A stretch of DNA of 64,000 nt from Clostridia bacterium (GTDB lineage Bacteria > Bacillota > Clostridia > Oscillospirales > Acutalibacteraceae), in assembly GCA_017549105.1 (NCBI GenBank), contig JAFYVN010000011.1, positions 124,001-188,000 of the forward strand, in the 5' to 3' direction. Position numbers and translations under genes: made by a program. Of the stretch, positions 18,478 through 25,110 are shown piece by piece. The notes beneath the pieces were generated by a model that worked only from the letters and a program-made list of their open reading frames with translations, was not told where the DNA came from and did no database searches. Every line of letters begins with the position of its first letter. The stretch's first letter is position 1.

Positions 18478-20334
18478 TTATTTATCTTCAGAGATTTTCT
18501 TTGCCCATTCTTCTTCAAATTTCTTTTTGATTCCCGCATATGTTTCAGCAGGAATATCGGGATTGCCCTTTGAATAACCGGGAACAAACATATCGCCTGC
18601 TACCTTCGGATCGGTGCATTCAGTATCGTTTCTCCACTTTTCTCTCTCTTCGGGATTGCGGAGATCGGGGATATCAAGAGGAATACCGCCCTTAAGAACC
18701 GAACGGTAAGCAAACATACCGGGAAGGAACATATCCATTGCTTCATAGACGTCAATAACGTCCATATTTTCTCTGCCTCTGACGGTTTCAACAACGTTGT
18801 GCATTACATACCAGTCTGAACCGCCGTGACCTGCGGGAGCTGCAAGACGTGAGAATGCATCGCCTGTTGATTTTTCGTAGGGTTCGTTTGCATTCTGACC
18901 CTCAAACTCATCAAGGTTAACGAAGAGCTTGTTGACGTGGTCGCTTTCGCAAGCGTCCTCACGGGGACATTCCATTCTGCCCTTTGAACCGTAGATGCTG
19001 TACCATACGGAGTTTCTTGAAGGACCTACGCCGTGGATGCTCTTGAGAACAGCACCGTTTTCAAGAGTAATCATTTCGATACCTACAGGGCCTGCCTTTG
19101 CACCCATTCTTGCCATTCTTGCATTGAAGGGAAGCTCAAAACCGGTTACCTTCACGGGCTTGAGACCTGTGATATGAACAAGAGGACCGATTGAGTGTGT
19201 GCAGTAGTAGCAAGCGTGCATCAGGTTGCGCCAATGGTCGGGATCACCGAAGGTTATATTATGCCAGATGCTCTCGCAGTTGTGCAAATATTCGCCTTCA
19301 CCGTATTCGAATTCGCCGAGAAGACCTTCACGGTAAAGCTCTCTCATTTTCTTGGGAGCGCCCATATAGCAATAATTCTCTGCGTAGAAATATTTTTTGC
19401 CTGTTCTTTCAACAGCTTCAATAAGTTCAACAGCTTCCTTCATTGTCTGAACGGGAAGCACTTCGCTGAGAACGTGGAAGCCCTTTTCGAGTGCCTTAAC
19501 GGCAAAGGGTGCGTGCTCTGTTGCAAAGTTTGCAAGAACAACAACGTCCATATCGTGATTGAGGAAATCCTCATAATTATCGTAGAAAGTGATATCTCTG
19601 TCGGCATAATCCTTCTTTGCCTTATCGAGAAGAATATCGTAATTGTCGCAGATAGCAACTGTCTTTGCGCCCTTGACATTGTCGCAATGGTTAATCATTG
19701 TTCTGCCTCTGCCTACACCGACAACACCGATTCTGACAACGGGAGCTTTTTCGAGTCTTCTGCAGAAAGTACGGTCCTCATAGACCATATCAACACTGTC
19801 AACACCAAGTTCGCAAAGCATCCATTCCCAGCGGCCTTTCATATCTTCGCCTTCGTCTGCATCATATTCAACGGGAATAAAGCCTTCGGAAAGATAGCTC
19901 TTGACCGCGCCCTTGCGCCATTCGTCGGTTGTGAGATACATATAATCTGCATCCTGAGCGGCAAGCTTTTTAACGGCAACATTGTTAAGATATTTGCCGA
20001 GACCCTTGCCTCTGAATTCGGTCTTGATGCCAACCATATGCACCTGACCTTCCTTCTCCTCGGGATGGAAGATGGCAGATACGGTACCGATATGCTCTCC
20101 CTCATAGTCAAGGAAGAAAACGTCTTTTTCGGGTACGCAGTCGTCAACATCAGCAACGCATTCATCAAAAAATCCGGGAGCACAGTCATCGCTGACAAGA
20201 CCGTTTTTGCAGCATTCAACCCAGGCTGCCTTATCTTCGATACAGTCCTTGTAGTTTACGATTGAATAACCTTCGGGGAGCTCAAGATCTCTGACGGGAG
20301 TGCCTTTGAGCCAGTACATTTTAAGCTGTGACAT
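18478..20334 (-). CDS. GNAT acetyltransferase fused to a Gfo/Idh/MocA-family (GH109-like) protein
   Basis: This 618-aa protein has two domains. Residues about 24-172 are a GNAT N-acetyltransferase, with the acetyl-CoA loop VGIKTEFRGKGLGKYL (R108-G113). Residues about 200-618 are a Gfo/Idh/MocA oxidoreductase with the Rossmann motif GVVGVGRGR (203-211). Instead of the usual EKP motif it has SEVLP (290-294), and it carries ENYCY (319-323) and HGGSD. These resemble NAD-dependent GH109-type glycosidases more than simple sugar dehydrogenases; this is my reading of the motifs. Adjacent to the GPH symporter, it probably acts on an imported amino or acetylated sugar. Confidence 0.8.
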   Translation of the reverse strand: MSQLKMYWLKGTPVRDLELPEGYSIVNYKDCIEDKAAWVECCKNGLVSDDCAPGFFDECVADVDDCVPEKDVFFLDYEGEHIGTVSAIFHPEEKEGQVHMVGIKTEFRGKGLGKYLNNVAVKKLAAQDADYMYLTTDEWRKGAVKSYLSEGFIPVEYDADEGEDMKGRWEWMLCELGVDSVDMVYEDRTFCRRLEKAPVVRIGVVGVGRGRTMINHCDNVKGAKTVAICDNYDILLDKAKKDYADRDITFYDNYEDFLNHDMDVVVLANFATEHAPFAVKALEKGFHVLSEVLPVQTMKEAVELIEAVERTGKKYFYAENYCYMGAPKKMRELYREGLLGEFEYGEGEYLHNCESIWHNITFGDPDHWRNLMHACYYCTHSIGPLVHITGLKPVKVTGFELPFNARMARMGAKAGPVGIEMITLENGAVLKSIHGVGPSRNSVWYSIYGSKGRMECPREDACESDHVNKLFVNLDEFEGQNANEPYEKSTGDAFSRLAAPAGHGGSDWYVMHNVVETVRGRENMDVIDVYEAMDMFLPGMFAYRSVLKGGIPLDIPDLRNPEEREKWRNDTECTDPKVAGDMFVPGYSKGNPDIPAETYAGIKKKFEEEWAKKISEDK

Positions 20335-20359
20335 TTTGTTTTTTTACCTCTTTTCACTC

Positions 20360-20385
20360 AAAAAGGGGCTGTTAATAACAGCCCC
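20360..20385 (-). terminator. terminator after the epimerase gene
   Basis: On the minus strand GGGGCTGTT and AACAGCCCC (20365-20373, 20377-20385) form a perfect 9-bp stem with a three-base loop followed by TTTTT. It stands in the 61-bp gap before the fusion gene, so the epimerase is either a separate unit or the downstream pair receives only read-through. Confidence 0.88.
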
Positions 20386-20395
20386 GTATGTCTAA

Positions 20396-21415
20396 TTATT
20401 CACCTTTCATTTCAAGGAGCTTGACTGTTCCGTCATAGGAAGCCTGGCTTACCTTGATTGAATCTGTGATAGCTGCTTTGATATCATCCTCTGTTGCACC
20501 GAGTTCTACAGAATACTTTCTGTCGATGAAGAGGTTGAGAGCCATAATATCTGCAAGTCCGTCAACGTCAATACCGCTTTCGATGCCCTTTTCTGCATAT
20601 TCCTTCTTGACCTTGCCGAGACCCATTCTCATCATCCATGCAGGAACGCTGAGAATCTTTCTGTTTTCGCCCATGCCTCTTGCAGCATAAACGATCTTAA
20701 GGAATTCCTTCCAGGTCTGGTTATACATGCTGATGGGCCAAGCCTTTGCGCCCTTTGACTTTTCAGCTGCGCCGACGATAACTTCACCAACCTGACGAAC
20801 AGTAAGCATAGCTGTGCCGCCGCCGGGGTACATTGTGAGGGGAAGCTTATCCATCATCTTGATCTGCTCGATAAGGATAACCCAAACGGGCTTTCTGCCG
20901 GGCTGTGTGCCGAAGATGTAGGGAAGCTCAAGAACTGCAACATCGAAGTTTTCGTCTGCGAATGAGAATGCAACTTCTTCCTGAGCAATACGGCTTCTGA
21001 TATAGGGATGCTTCTCTGTGAGCTTCATATCGGGTCTTTCCTTTGCAAGGTATGCAAAGTATGAACCGAGGATAACGGCATTCTTCATGCCGATTTCCTT
21101 ACAGAGAGGAAGAATTCTCTCGAGAGGAGCAATGTTGTACTTATAGTATGCATCATAAACGGGAGCGGGGAATTCAACTCTTTCGTCGATACCTGCTGCG
21201 AAAACGAAGCAGTCGCAGCCCTTCATGATTTCTTTGATTTCGTCATCTGTCTTTTCATAGATGTTGCAAAGCTCAATTTCCATTTCCTTGGGAATGGGTG
21301 CACCTTCGGGAAGAGGGGGAAGAGCAACGCTCTTTACCTGATGGCCTCTTTCGATAAAGATTCTTGCAGCTTCGCAGCCGAGGAGACCTGTGCCGCCAAT
21401 CATAAACACTTTCAT
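20396..21415 (-). CDS. NAD-dependent epimerase/dehydratase family protein
   Basis: This is a 339-aa extended short-chain dehydrogenase-like protein. The N-terminal Rossmann motif is GGTGLLG (residues about 7-13), and LGSYFAYLAKERPD and RSRIAQEEVAFSF fill the places of the catalytic region. The usual YxxxK pair is not obvious, so it may be an atypical member without classical epimerase chemistry. The ATG at 21413-21415 has AAGGAGG upstream and is preferred over a start 21 codons earlier. It is followed by a strong terminator and preceded by its own promoter. Confidence 0.75.
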   Translation of the reverse strand: MKVFMIGGTGLLGCEAARIFIERGHQVKSVALPPLPEGAPIPKEMEIELCNIYEKTDDEIKEIMKGCDCFVFAAGIDERVEFPAPVYDAYYKYNIAPLERILPLCKEIGMKNAVILGSYFAYLAKERPDMKLTEKHPYIRSRIAQEEVAFSFADENFDVAVLELPYIFGTQPGRKPVWVILIEQIKMMDKLPLTMYPGGGTAMLTVRQVGEVIVGAAEKSKGAKAWPISMYNQTWKEFLKIVYAARGMGENRKILSVPAWMMRMGLGKVKKEYAEKGIESGIDVDGLADIMALNLFIDRKYSVELGATEDDIKAAITDSIKVSQASYDGTVKLLEMKGE

Positions 21416-21449
21416 TATGTTATTCCTCCTTGAATAATCATTCCTATAT

Positions 21450-21478
21450 AATATATAACTTATTTTTAAAATAGTCAA
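21450..21478 (-). promoter_or_regulatory. sigma-A promoter of the epimerase gene
   Basis: Minus-strand TTGACT (21473-21478), 17-bp spacer and TATATT (21450-21455) lie 35 bp before the start codon at 21415. Confidence 0.75.
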
Positions 21479-21493
21479 GTACGTATTGAAATT

Positions 21494-21973
21494 TTATGCC
21501 AATGCTCCGTTTGTTCTGTGGATTTCTATAGCCTTGAGCATAAATTCTTCCGTAACGTCAAAATATTCTGCCAGATCCCAGATTTCTTTGATGCCGCGTT
21601 TCAAAGCTTCGGTCAGCTCCCGGACGGGAACAAGCTTTGAAACCGCCCATCGGTCCGCCCTTCTCTCCTGCCTTTCGCGGATTTCGAGCGGTGAATACGC
21701 ATTATAAAATGCAAGCGTTTCACAATGGCCTATTTCGTGGGCAATATGTACCCTCTCTTCGGCCGTCGTTTCTATTTCAAACGGGTCTATGCCGACATAG
21801 CACCTGCCCGATGCACTTCTGACCGATACCGATGCGGTTTTCGGCAGTTCGCGGCAGATGATTTCGGTTCCGTTCTTTTCTGCAATTTCATAAAGCTCAC
21901 TTGTTCTCGTTTTTTTTCGCCTCCCTTGCTTCAATGAATTTTGCAAATTCAACAACCTCCTGCCACATTTCAT
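21494..21973 (-). CDS. ImmA/IrrE-family metallopeptidase
   Basis: This 159-aa protein has the zinc-peptidase motif HEIGH (residues 79-83) and a downstream Glu in RQERRADRWA (residue 103) as a likely third ligand. In ICEBs1 and related elements, ImmA cleaves the partner XRE repressor ImmR when DNA damage or another signal occurs. The start ATG at 21971-21973 lies inside the upstream repressor gene, overlapping it by 77 bases. GGAGAGGTG stands directly before it, and no later in-frame start precedes the catalytic domain. Co-transcription with the repressor and divergence from a lysis operon suggest it relieves repression of that operon. Confidence 0.85.
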   Translation of the reverse strand: MKCGRRLLNLQNSLKQGRRKKTRTSELYEIAEKNGTEIICRELPKTASVSVRSASGRCYVGIDPFEIETTAEERVHIAHEIGHCETLAFYNAYSPLEIRERQERRADRWAVSKLVPVRELTEALKRGIKEIWDLAEYFDVTEEFMLKAIEIHRTNGALA

Positions 21974-22259
21974 CGGTCACCTCTCCGGCACCCGAAAAAA
22001 GGGCAACTTTGGCAGCTTCAATATTATCTGTCTTCTGCTTTTCCTGCATTTCATTACCGTTAAGGTAATCAAGAGATACATCAAAAAGCTGTGCCAGGCA
22101 CGAAAGCGTTGACACTATCGGAGTCTGAAATCCCGTTTCCCATTTGCTAATCATAACACGGTCTGTTTTGAGTCCGAAACGGCTGTTGAGACTGTCCGAA
22201 AGTTCTGTCTGAGTCATTTTGTTTTCTTTTCTCAATTTTTTGATTTTTTCGCCGAGCAT
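21897..22259 (-). CDS. XRE-family repressor (ImmR-like)
   Basis: A 120-aa DNA-binding protein with an N-terminal helix-turn-helix of the Cro/C1 type at residues about 8-65 (MTQTELSDSLNSRFGLKTDR, then VMISKWETGFQTP). The C-terminal 50 residues are acidic and helical and could be the ImmA target. The start is the ATG at 22257-22259 with GAGGTGAG upstream; an open extension of 31 codons is rejected because it crosses the promoter. Its own promoter overlaps one of the inverted repeats proposed as its operators, so it probably autoregulates. Confidence 0.88.
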   Translation of the reverse strand: MLGEKIKKLRKENKMTQTELSDSLNSRFGLKTDRVMISKWETGFQTPIVSTLSCLAQLFDVSLDYLNGNEMQEKQKTDNIEAAKVALFSGAGEVTDEMWQEVVEFAKFIEAREAKKNENK

Positions 22260-22277
22260 TTCACTCACCTCATTCAG

Positions 22278-22306
22278 ATAATAACATATTTGTTTCGCAA
22301 ACGCAA
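22278..22306 (-). promoter_or_regulatory. promoter of the XRE-ImmA pair
   Basis: On the minus strand TTGCGT (22301-22306), a 17-bp spacer and TATTAT (22278-22283) form a good sigma-A promoter. The operator-like repeat at 22292-22307 covers the -35 box and part of the spacer. Confidence 0.75.
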
Positions 22307-22448
22307 CATTTTTTGAAAATTTTTCTGAAAAAGGTGTTGACAACGACAACAAATGTCGCTATTATGAATAGTGTCGAGTGCGACACAAACATAAGAGGGT
22401 GAGAAGAACATTTTATTTTTTTGTTCTTTTGTGTGTCGTATTCGAAAC
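22292..22448. promoter_or_regulatory. operator array between repressor and lysis operon
   Basis: Three 16-bp inverted repeats share the form GTnTCG-N4-CGnnAC: 22292-22307 (GTTTCGCAAACGCAAC), 22371-22386 (GTGTCGAGTGCGACAC, perfect) and 22433-22448 (GTGTCGTATTCGAAAC). A fourth site, CGACA-N5-TGTCG at 22344-22358, fills the spacer of the rightward promoter. The sites cover the leftward -35 box, the rightward spacer, its start point and its leader. This is the arrangement expected for a repressor acting on both promoters. Confidence 0.65.
22337..22365 (+). promoter_or_regulatory. consensus promoter of the lysis operon
   Basis: TTGACA (22337-22342), an exact 17-bp spacer and TATTAT (22360-22365) make a very strong sigma-A promoter facing the five-gene operon. 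The predicted start falls near the perfect inverted repeat at 22371-22386. Such a strong promoter in front of holin and endolysin genes requires tight repression. Confidence 0.85.
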
Positions 22449-22472
22449 ATTATTTGTAAAGGAGTTACATCA

Positions 22473-22742
22473 ATGAACAAAAACCCAACAACGGATTATT
22501 CCGAGGTATCGGTATCCGAAATCAGGCAGCAGCTGAACTATGCGCAGGTTATATGCGAAGAATTATTCAACAGCTTTGCCCCCGAAAAAGCAGTTTGCCG
22601 CTGCAAGTGTAACCGCAACATCATCGCCACCAAGCTTTCGATGGTTCTTGATTTTATTTTTGAAGCAAAAAGCTGGTGCGCCTTGCTTGAAATGAACCGC
22701 GGTTTTGCCGAAAAACTTAACAACGAGGAGGAAGAAATATGA
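22473..22742 (+). CDS. small helical protein, first gene of the lysis operon
   Basis: This 89-aa protein is not recognised. It is predicted mostly helical, contains a Cys cluster (VCRCKCNRN, near residue 45) and ends in an acidic stretch (NNEEEEI). It has no signal peptide or membrane segment. The ATG has AAGGAG eight bases upstream, and its stop overlaps the next gene by four bases, so it is translationally coupled to the tail-like protein. It could be a small tail or chaperone-like phage protein or a regulator; the sequence does not decide. Confidence 0.7.
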   Translation: MNKNPTTDYSEVSVSEIRQQLNYAQVICEELFNSFAPEKAVCRCKCNRNIIATKLSMVLDFIFEAKSWCALLEMNRGFAEKLNNEEEEI

Positions 22743-23623
22743 GAGAATTAACAGTTGATTTTTCGCAGGAAAATCCCCTTTCAAAGGGAGCGGAAGCCGG
22801 TTATATCGGCGAAAACAACGCAACCCAGCTTATCATCAAACCCGGTTCAAAAATTCTCAATTCGGGCTGTTCAAAGTTTGCGGTTGTTTTTCTTACGCAG
22901 GGTCAGATATTCAGAACGGAGCAGTTTGACCCCGCAAGCGAGCTGAAAATCCTGCTCGGTGCACATCTTACGCAGGACCACTATCTGAGCCTTCAGATTG
23001 AAGGTTATTCAGACCGCAACAGCCTTATTTATAAGAGTCCCATGGTCACAAAAATTCATTTTATGCCCTCAATCGAAGGCAACGAAAGCGAAATTGACCC
23101 CAAGGATTATCAGCTTCAAGCACAGATTGCACTCAACACAAAGTCAAGGCACGTTCACGGAAATCAGTCCGTACTCAGCAACATCAACCAGAAAAACGGT
23201 GAGCTTACATATTCCGGAGTGCCCGTATGCAAACAGCCCAAAACAAAAACCTTAACGCTTTCGTATGAAAACAGCGAGGTTGACGTTGTAATAACTGCGA
23301 GCGGATTCAAATATCTTGATCTGATTTCTTATTCAAGCCTTGAAGACTTTGCAATCCCCGCAAACTCGGAAATTCTTTCGGTTGAGCTTCAGATTAATTC
23401 ACCCGAATATCCCGAATGGATCGACCTGAGAGAAATGATATGCTATGACCCCGAAAATCCGTATATCATCAATCTTTTCAAGCCTTTCACAGACTCCGAA
23501 ACCGACGTCACCGTTTTTTGCCGTGTCAATTTTATCTCGTCTCTGAACAAAACAGCAAACCATCTTGCTGCATTCAGACTTAAAAATGTAAGAATCACTT
23601 ACATCGACGGCACGGTAAACTGA
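22739..23623 (+). CDS. phage tail/baseplate-like protein
   Basis: This 294-aa, mostly beta-strand protein has no signal peptide. The N-terminal part (AGYIGENNATQLIIKPG, then YKSPMVTKIHFMPSIEG) resembles the BppU-like domain found in phage tail-tip or baseplate proteins of gut Clostridia, often next to lysis genes. Residues about 160-294 form a second beta-rich region. The similarity is recalled from pattern, not computed. It may be a remnant of a tail operon or a surface-binding component of a particle. It lies between the helical protein and the XhlA-like protein with almost no gaps. Confidence 0.55.
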   Translation: MRELTVDFSQENPLSKGAEAGYIGENNATQLIIKPGSKILNSGCSKFAVVFLTQGQIFRTEQFDPASELKILLGAHLTQDHYLSLQIEGYSDRNSLIYKSPMVTKIHFMPSIEGNESEIDPKDYQLQAQIALNTKSRHVHGNQSVLSNINQKNGELTYSGVPVCKQPKTKTLTLSYENSEVDVVITASGFKYLDLISYSSLEDFAIPANSEILSVELQINSPEYPEWIDLREMICYDPENPYIINLFKPFTDSETDVTVFCRVNFISSLNKTANHLAAFRLKNVRITYIDGTVN

Positions 23624-23624
23624 T

Positions 23625-23891
23625 ATGAGTGAAATTTCTCTTACAGAAATCGAACACCGTCTGATTCAGGCAGAAGAGAACATAAAAGAGCTTTTCGGAA
23701 AATTCAACGGAATTGACAAATCGCTTGTTGCAACAACCACAACGCTCAACACCCTGCTTGCCCTTGTCGGTGAGCTGAAAGCGGCTATTGAAGAACTGAA
23801 ATCAAGACGTTCCACGCTCTGGGACAAGCTGATTTTTGCGTTTATCGGTGCAGCTGCAAGCGCTGCGGTCACACATTTTACAGGAGGATGA
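23625..23891 (+). CDS. XhlA-like membrane-associated protein
   Basis: The 88-aa protein has a coiled-coil N-terminal half (TEIEHRLIQAEENIKELFGK, IEELKSRRSTLWDKL) and one C-terminal membrane helix (LIFAFIGAAASAAVTHF). This layout is that of the haemolysin XhlA family encoded beside holins in PBSX-type prophages. It starts one base after the previous stop and overlaps the holin start by four bases. Confidence 0.75.
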   Translation: MSEISLTEIEHRLIQAEENIKELFGKFNGIDKSLVATTTTLNTLLALVGELKAAIEELKSRRSTLWDKLIFAFIGAAASAAVTHFTGG

Positions 23892-24124
23892 ATATGAGAG
23901 AAGAAACAAAAACAATTATTTCGGATATCGCCGAAAGGGCGTTAAAAACATTTATGCAGGCATTTTTATCGTCAATCTCGGTTGACGTTCTGCTCGGAGT
24001 AACGGATTTTGATGCGTTCAGAAAGGTTGGTCTTTCAATGCTTATCGCTGCCCTTGCCGCAGGCATTTCTGCCGTATGGAACGGCACCGTCACATCGCTG
24101 ACTCAGGGAGGTGAATGCCGATGA
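23888..24124 (+). CDS. phage holin, r1t-like
   Basis: This 78-aa protein has two membrane segments, the first around ALKTFMQAFLSSISVDVLLG and the second around VGLSMLIAALAAGISAVWNG. The pattern F-x-Q-A-F near the start and AAGISAVWN near the end fits r1t-type phage holins, which release endolysin at lysis. The ATG at 23888 overlaps the previous stop; a second ATG at 23894 is also possible. Its stop overlaps the endolysin start (ATGA). Confidence 0.8.
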   Translation: MNMREETKTIISDIAERALKTFMQAFLSSISVDVLLGVTDFDAFRKVGLSMLIAALAAGISAVWNGTVTSLTQGGECR

Positions 24125-24822
24125 AAACAAGCAAGGGACTCGTTCAGTATGCATACGCTCAGATGGGAAAGCCCTATTGGTACGGTACCTTCGGCAACAC
24201 CGCAACCGCCGACCTTCTTCAGATGAAAAAGGGTCAGTATCCCGCACATTATCAGTACGCAAGAATGGATCAGTATAAGTCCGAAATCGGCGAAAGAGTG
24301 CACGATTGCGTGGGTCTTATCAAAGGATATCTCTGGAGCGACACCCCCGAAAGCAAGCCGTTTTATAATTCTTCGCAGGATGTTTCTGCTAACGGAATGC
24401 TCATCAGATGCAAGGAAAGGGGAGCTATTCACACTCTGCCCGAAATTCCGGGAGTGCTTGTGTTTATGCCGGGTCACGTCGGAGTTTATGTGGGCGGAGG
24501 CAGAGTAATTGAAGCAAGAGGATTTAACTACGGTGTTGTTGAAACCGAGGTTCGTGACAGACCGTGGGAAAGCTGGGGTAAATGTCCGTGGATAAAATAT
24601 CCCGCTGCTTCAAGATATTTTGTGCCTTGCGCAAAGGATGAAACATCGATTGTTGATGCGCTCAAATCAATCGGAGAAAACAGCTCATATTCTGCCCGAA
24701 AGGTCATCGCAAAAGCCAACGGAATTGACGACTATATGGGCACCGCAAAGCAAAATATCAGGCTTCTTTCTCTTCTCAGGCAAGGCGAATTAATCAAACC
24801 CGAAAGAGCATACACGGAGTAA
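24121..24822 (+). CDS. NlpC/P60-family endolysin
   Basis: This 233-aa protein has a papain-like NlpC/P60 peptidase domain with catalytic Cys63 (HDCVGLIKGY) and His119 (MPGHVGVYVGGGRVIEA). The C-terminal 60 residues (YSARKVIAKANGIDDYMGTA, then LLSLLRQGELIKP) resemble the wall-binding tail of clostridial phage endolysins. No signal peptide is present, which fits export through the holin encoded just upstream. The start at 24121 has GGAGGTG at seven bases and overlaps the holin stop. No terminator with a clear U-tract follows; the next 290 bp are repeat-like. Confidence 0.85.
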   Translation: MKTSKGLVQYAYAQMGKPYWYGTFGNTATADLLQMKKGQYPAHYQYARMDQYKSEIGERVHDCVGLIKGYLWSDTPESKPFYNSSQDVSANGMLIRCKERGAIHTLPEIPGVLVFMPGHVGVYVGGGRVIEARGFNYGVVETEVRDRPWESWGKCPWIKYPAASRYFVPCAKDETSIVDALKSIGENSSYSARKVIAKANGIDDYMGTAKQNIRLLSLLRQGELIKPERAYTE

Positions 24823-24990
24823 GTGCAGAGTTCAGAGTTAAGGGACGCTTTAGTTTGAATGAATAATGAAGAATGAAAAATAAAAAATTAAGGGCGGGTT
24901 TCACCCGCACCCATTGTGAATTGCTCCGCAAAAAGTCAGAATATATTATTTAAGATAGTATATATCATTCCTTTCAAATCACAAAAAGTT
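24823..24990. repeat. degenerate A/T-rich intergenic repeat with GGGCGGGT hairpin
   Basis: This stretch contains strings such as GTGCAGAGTTCAGAGTTAAG and GAATAATGAAGAATG, then a 23-bp unit at 24892-24914 with the hairpin GCGGGT-TTC-ACCCGC. The same 23-bp unit occurs at 56623-56645. No gene is seen. Confidence 0.55.
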
Positions 24991-24993
24991 TAG

Positions 24994-25022
24994 TTGCAGA
25001 CAGACAGTTTACGTGGTATAAT
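24994..25022 (+). promoter_or_regulatory. promoter of the metallophosphoesterase gene
   Basis: TTGCAG (24994-24999), a 17-bp spacer and TATAAT (25017-25022) lie 90 bp before the start codon. CAGACAG (25001-25007) and CTGTCTG (25034-25040) flank the -10 box as an inverted repeat and may be an operator. Confidence 0.7.
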
Positions 25023-25110
25023 CACCTTGTAAGCTGTCTGATCTATTTGTATATTAACATTGTTTATGTACAATAAAACGGACACGGTTTGAATCAAAGG
25101 AGGCAATAAA

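Noticed and set aside
19195..20265. 356-aa open frame antisense to the GNAT/oxidoreductase fusion
   Set aside because: It has no ribosome site, shows no domain, and follows from the codon bias of the real gene on the other strand.
21890..21912. Programmed frameshift at an A8 run fusing the XRE and ImmA frames
   Set aside because: The ImmA frame is +1 relative to XRE, not the usual -1, and ImmA has its own ATG at 21973 with a good ribosome site.
21494..24822. A complete prophage around the lysis genes
   Set aside because: No integrase, terminase, portal, capsid or tail-tube gene is found on either side; the neighbours are chromosomal metabolic genes.
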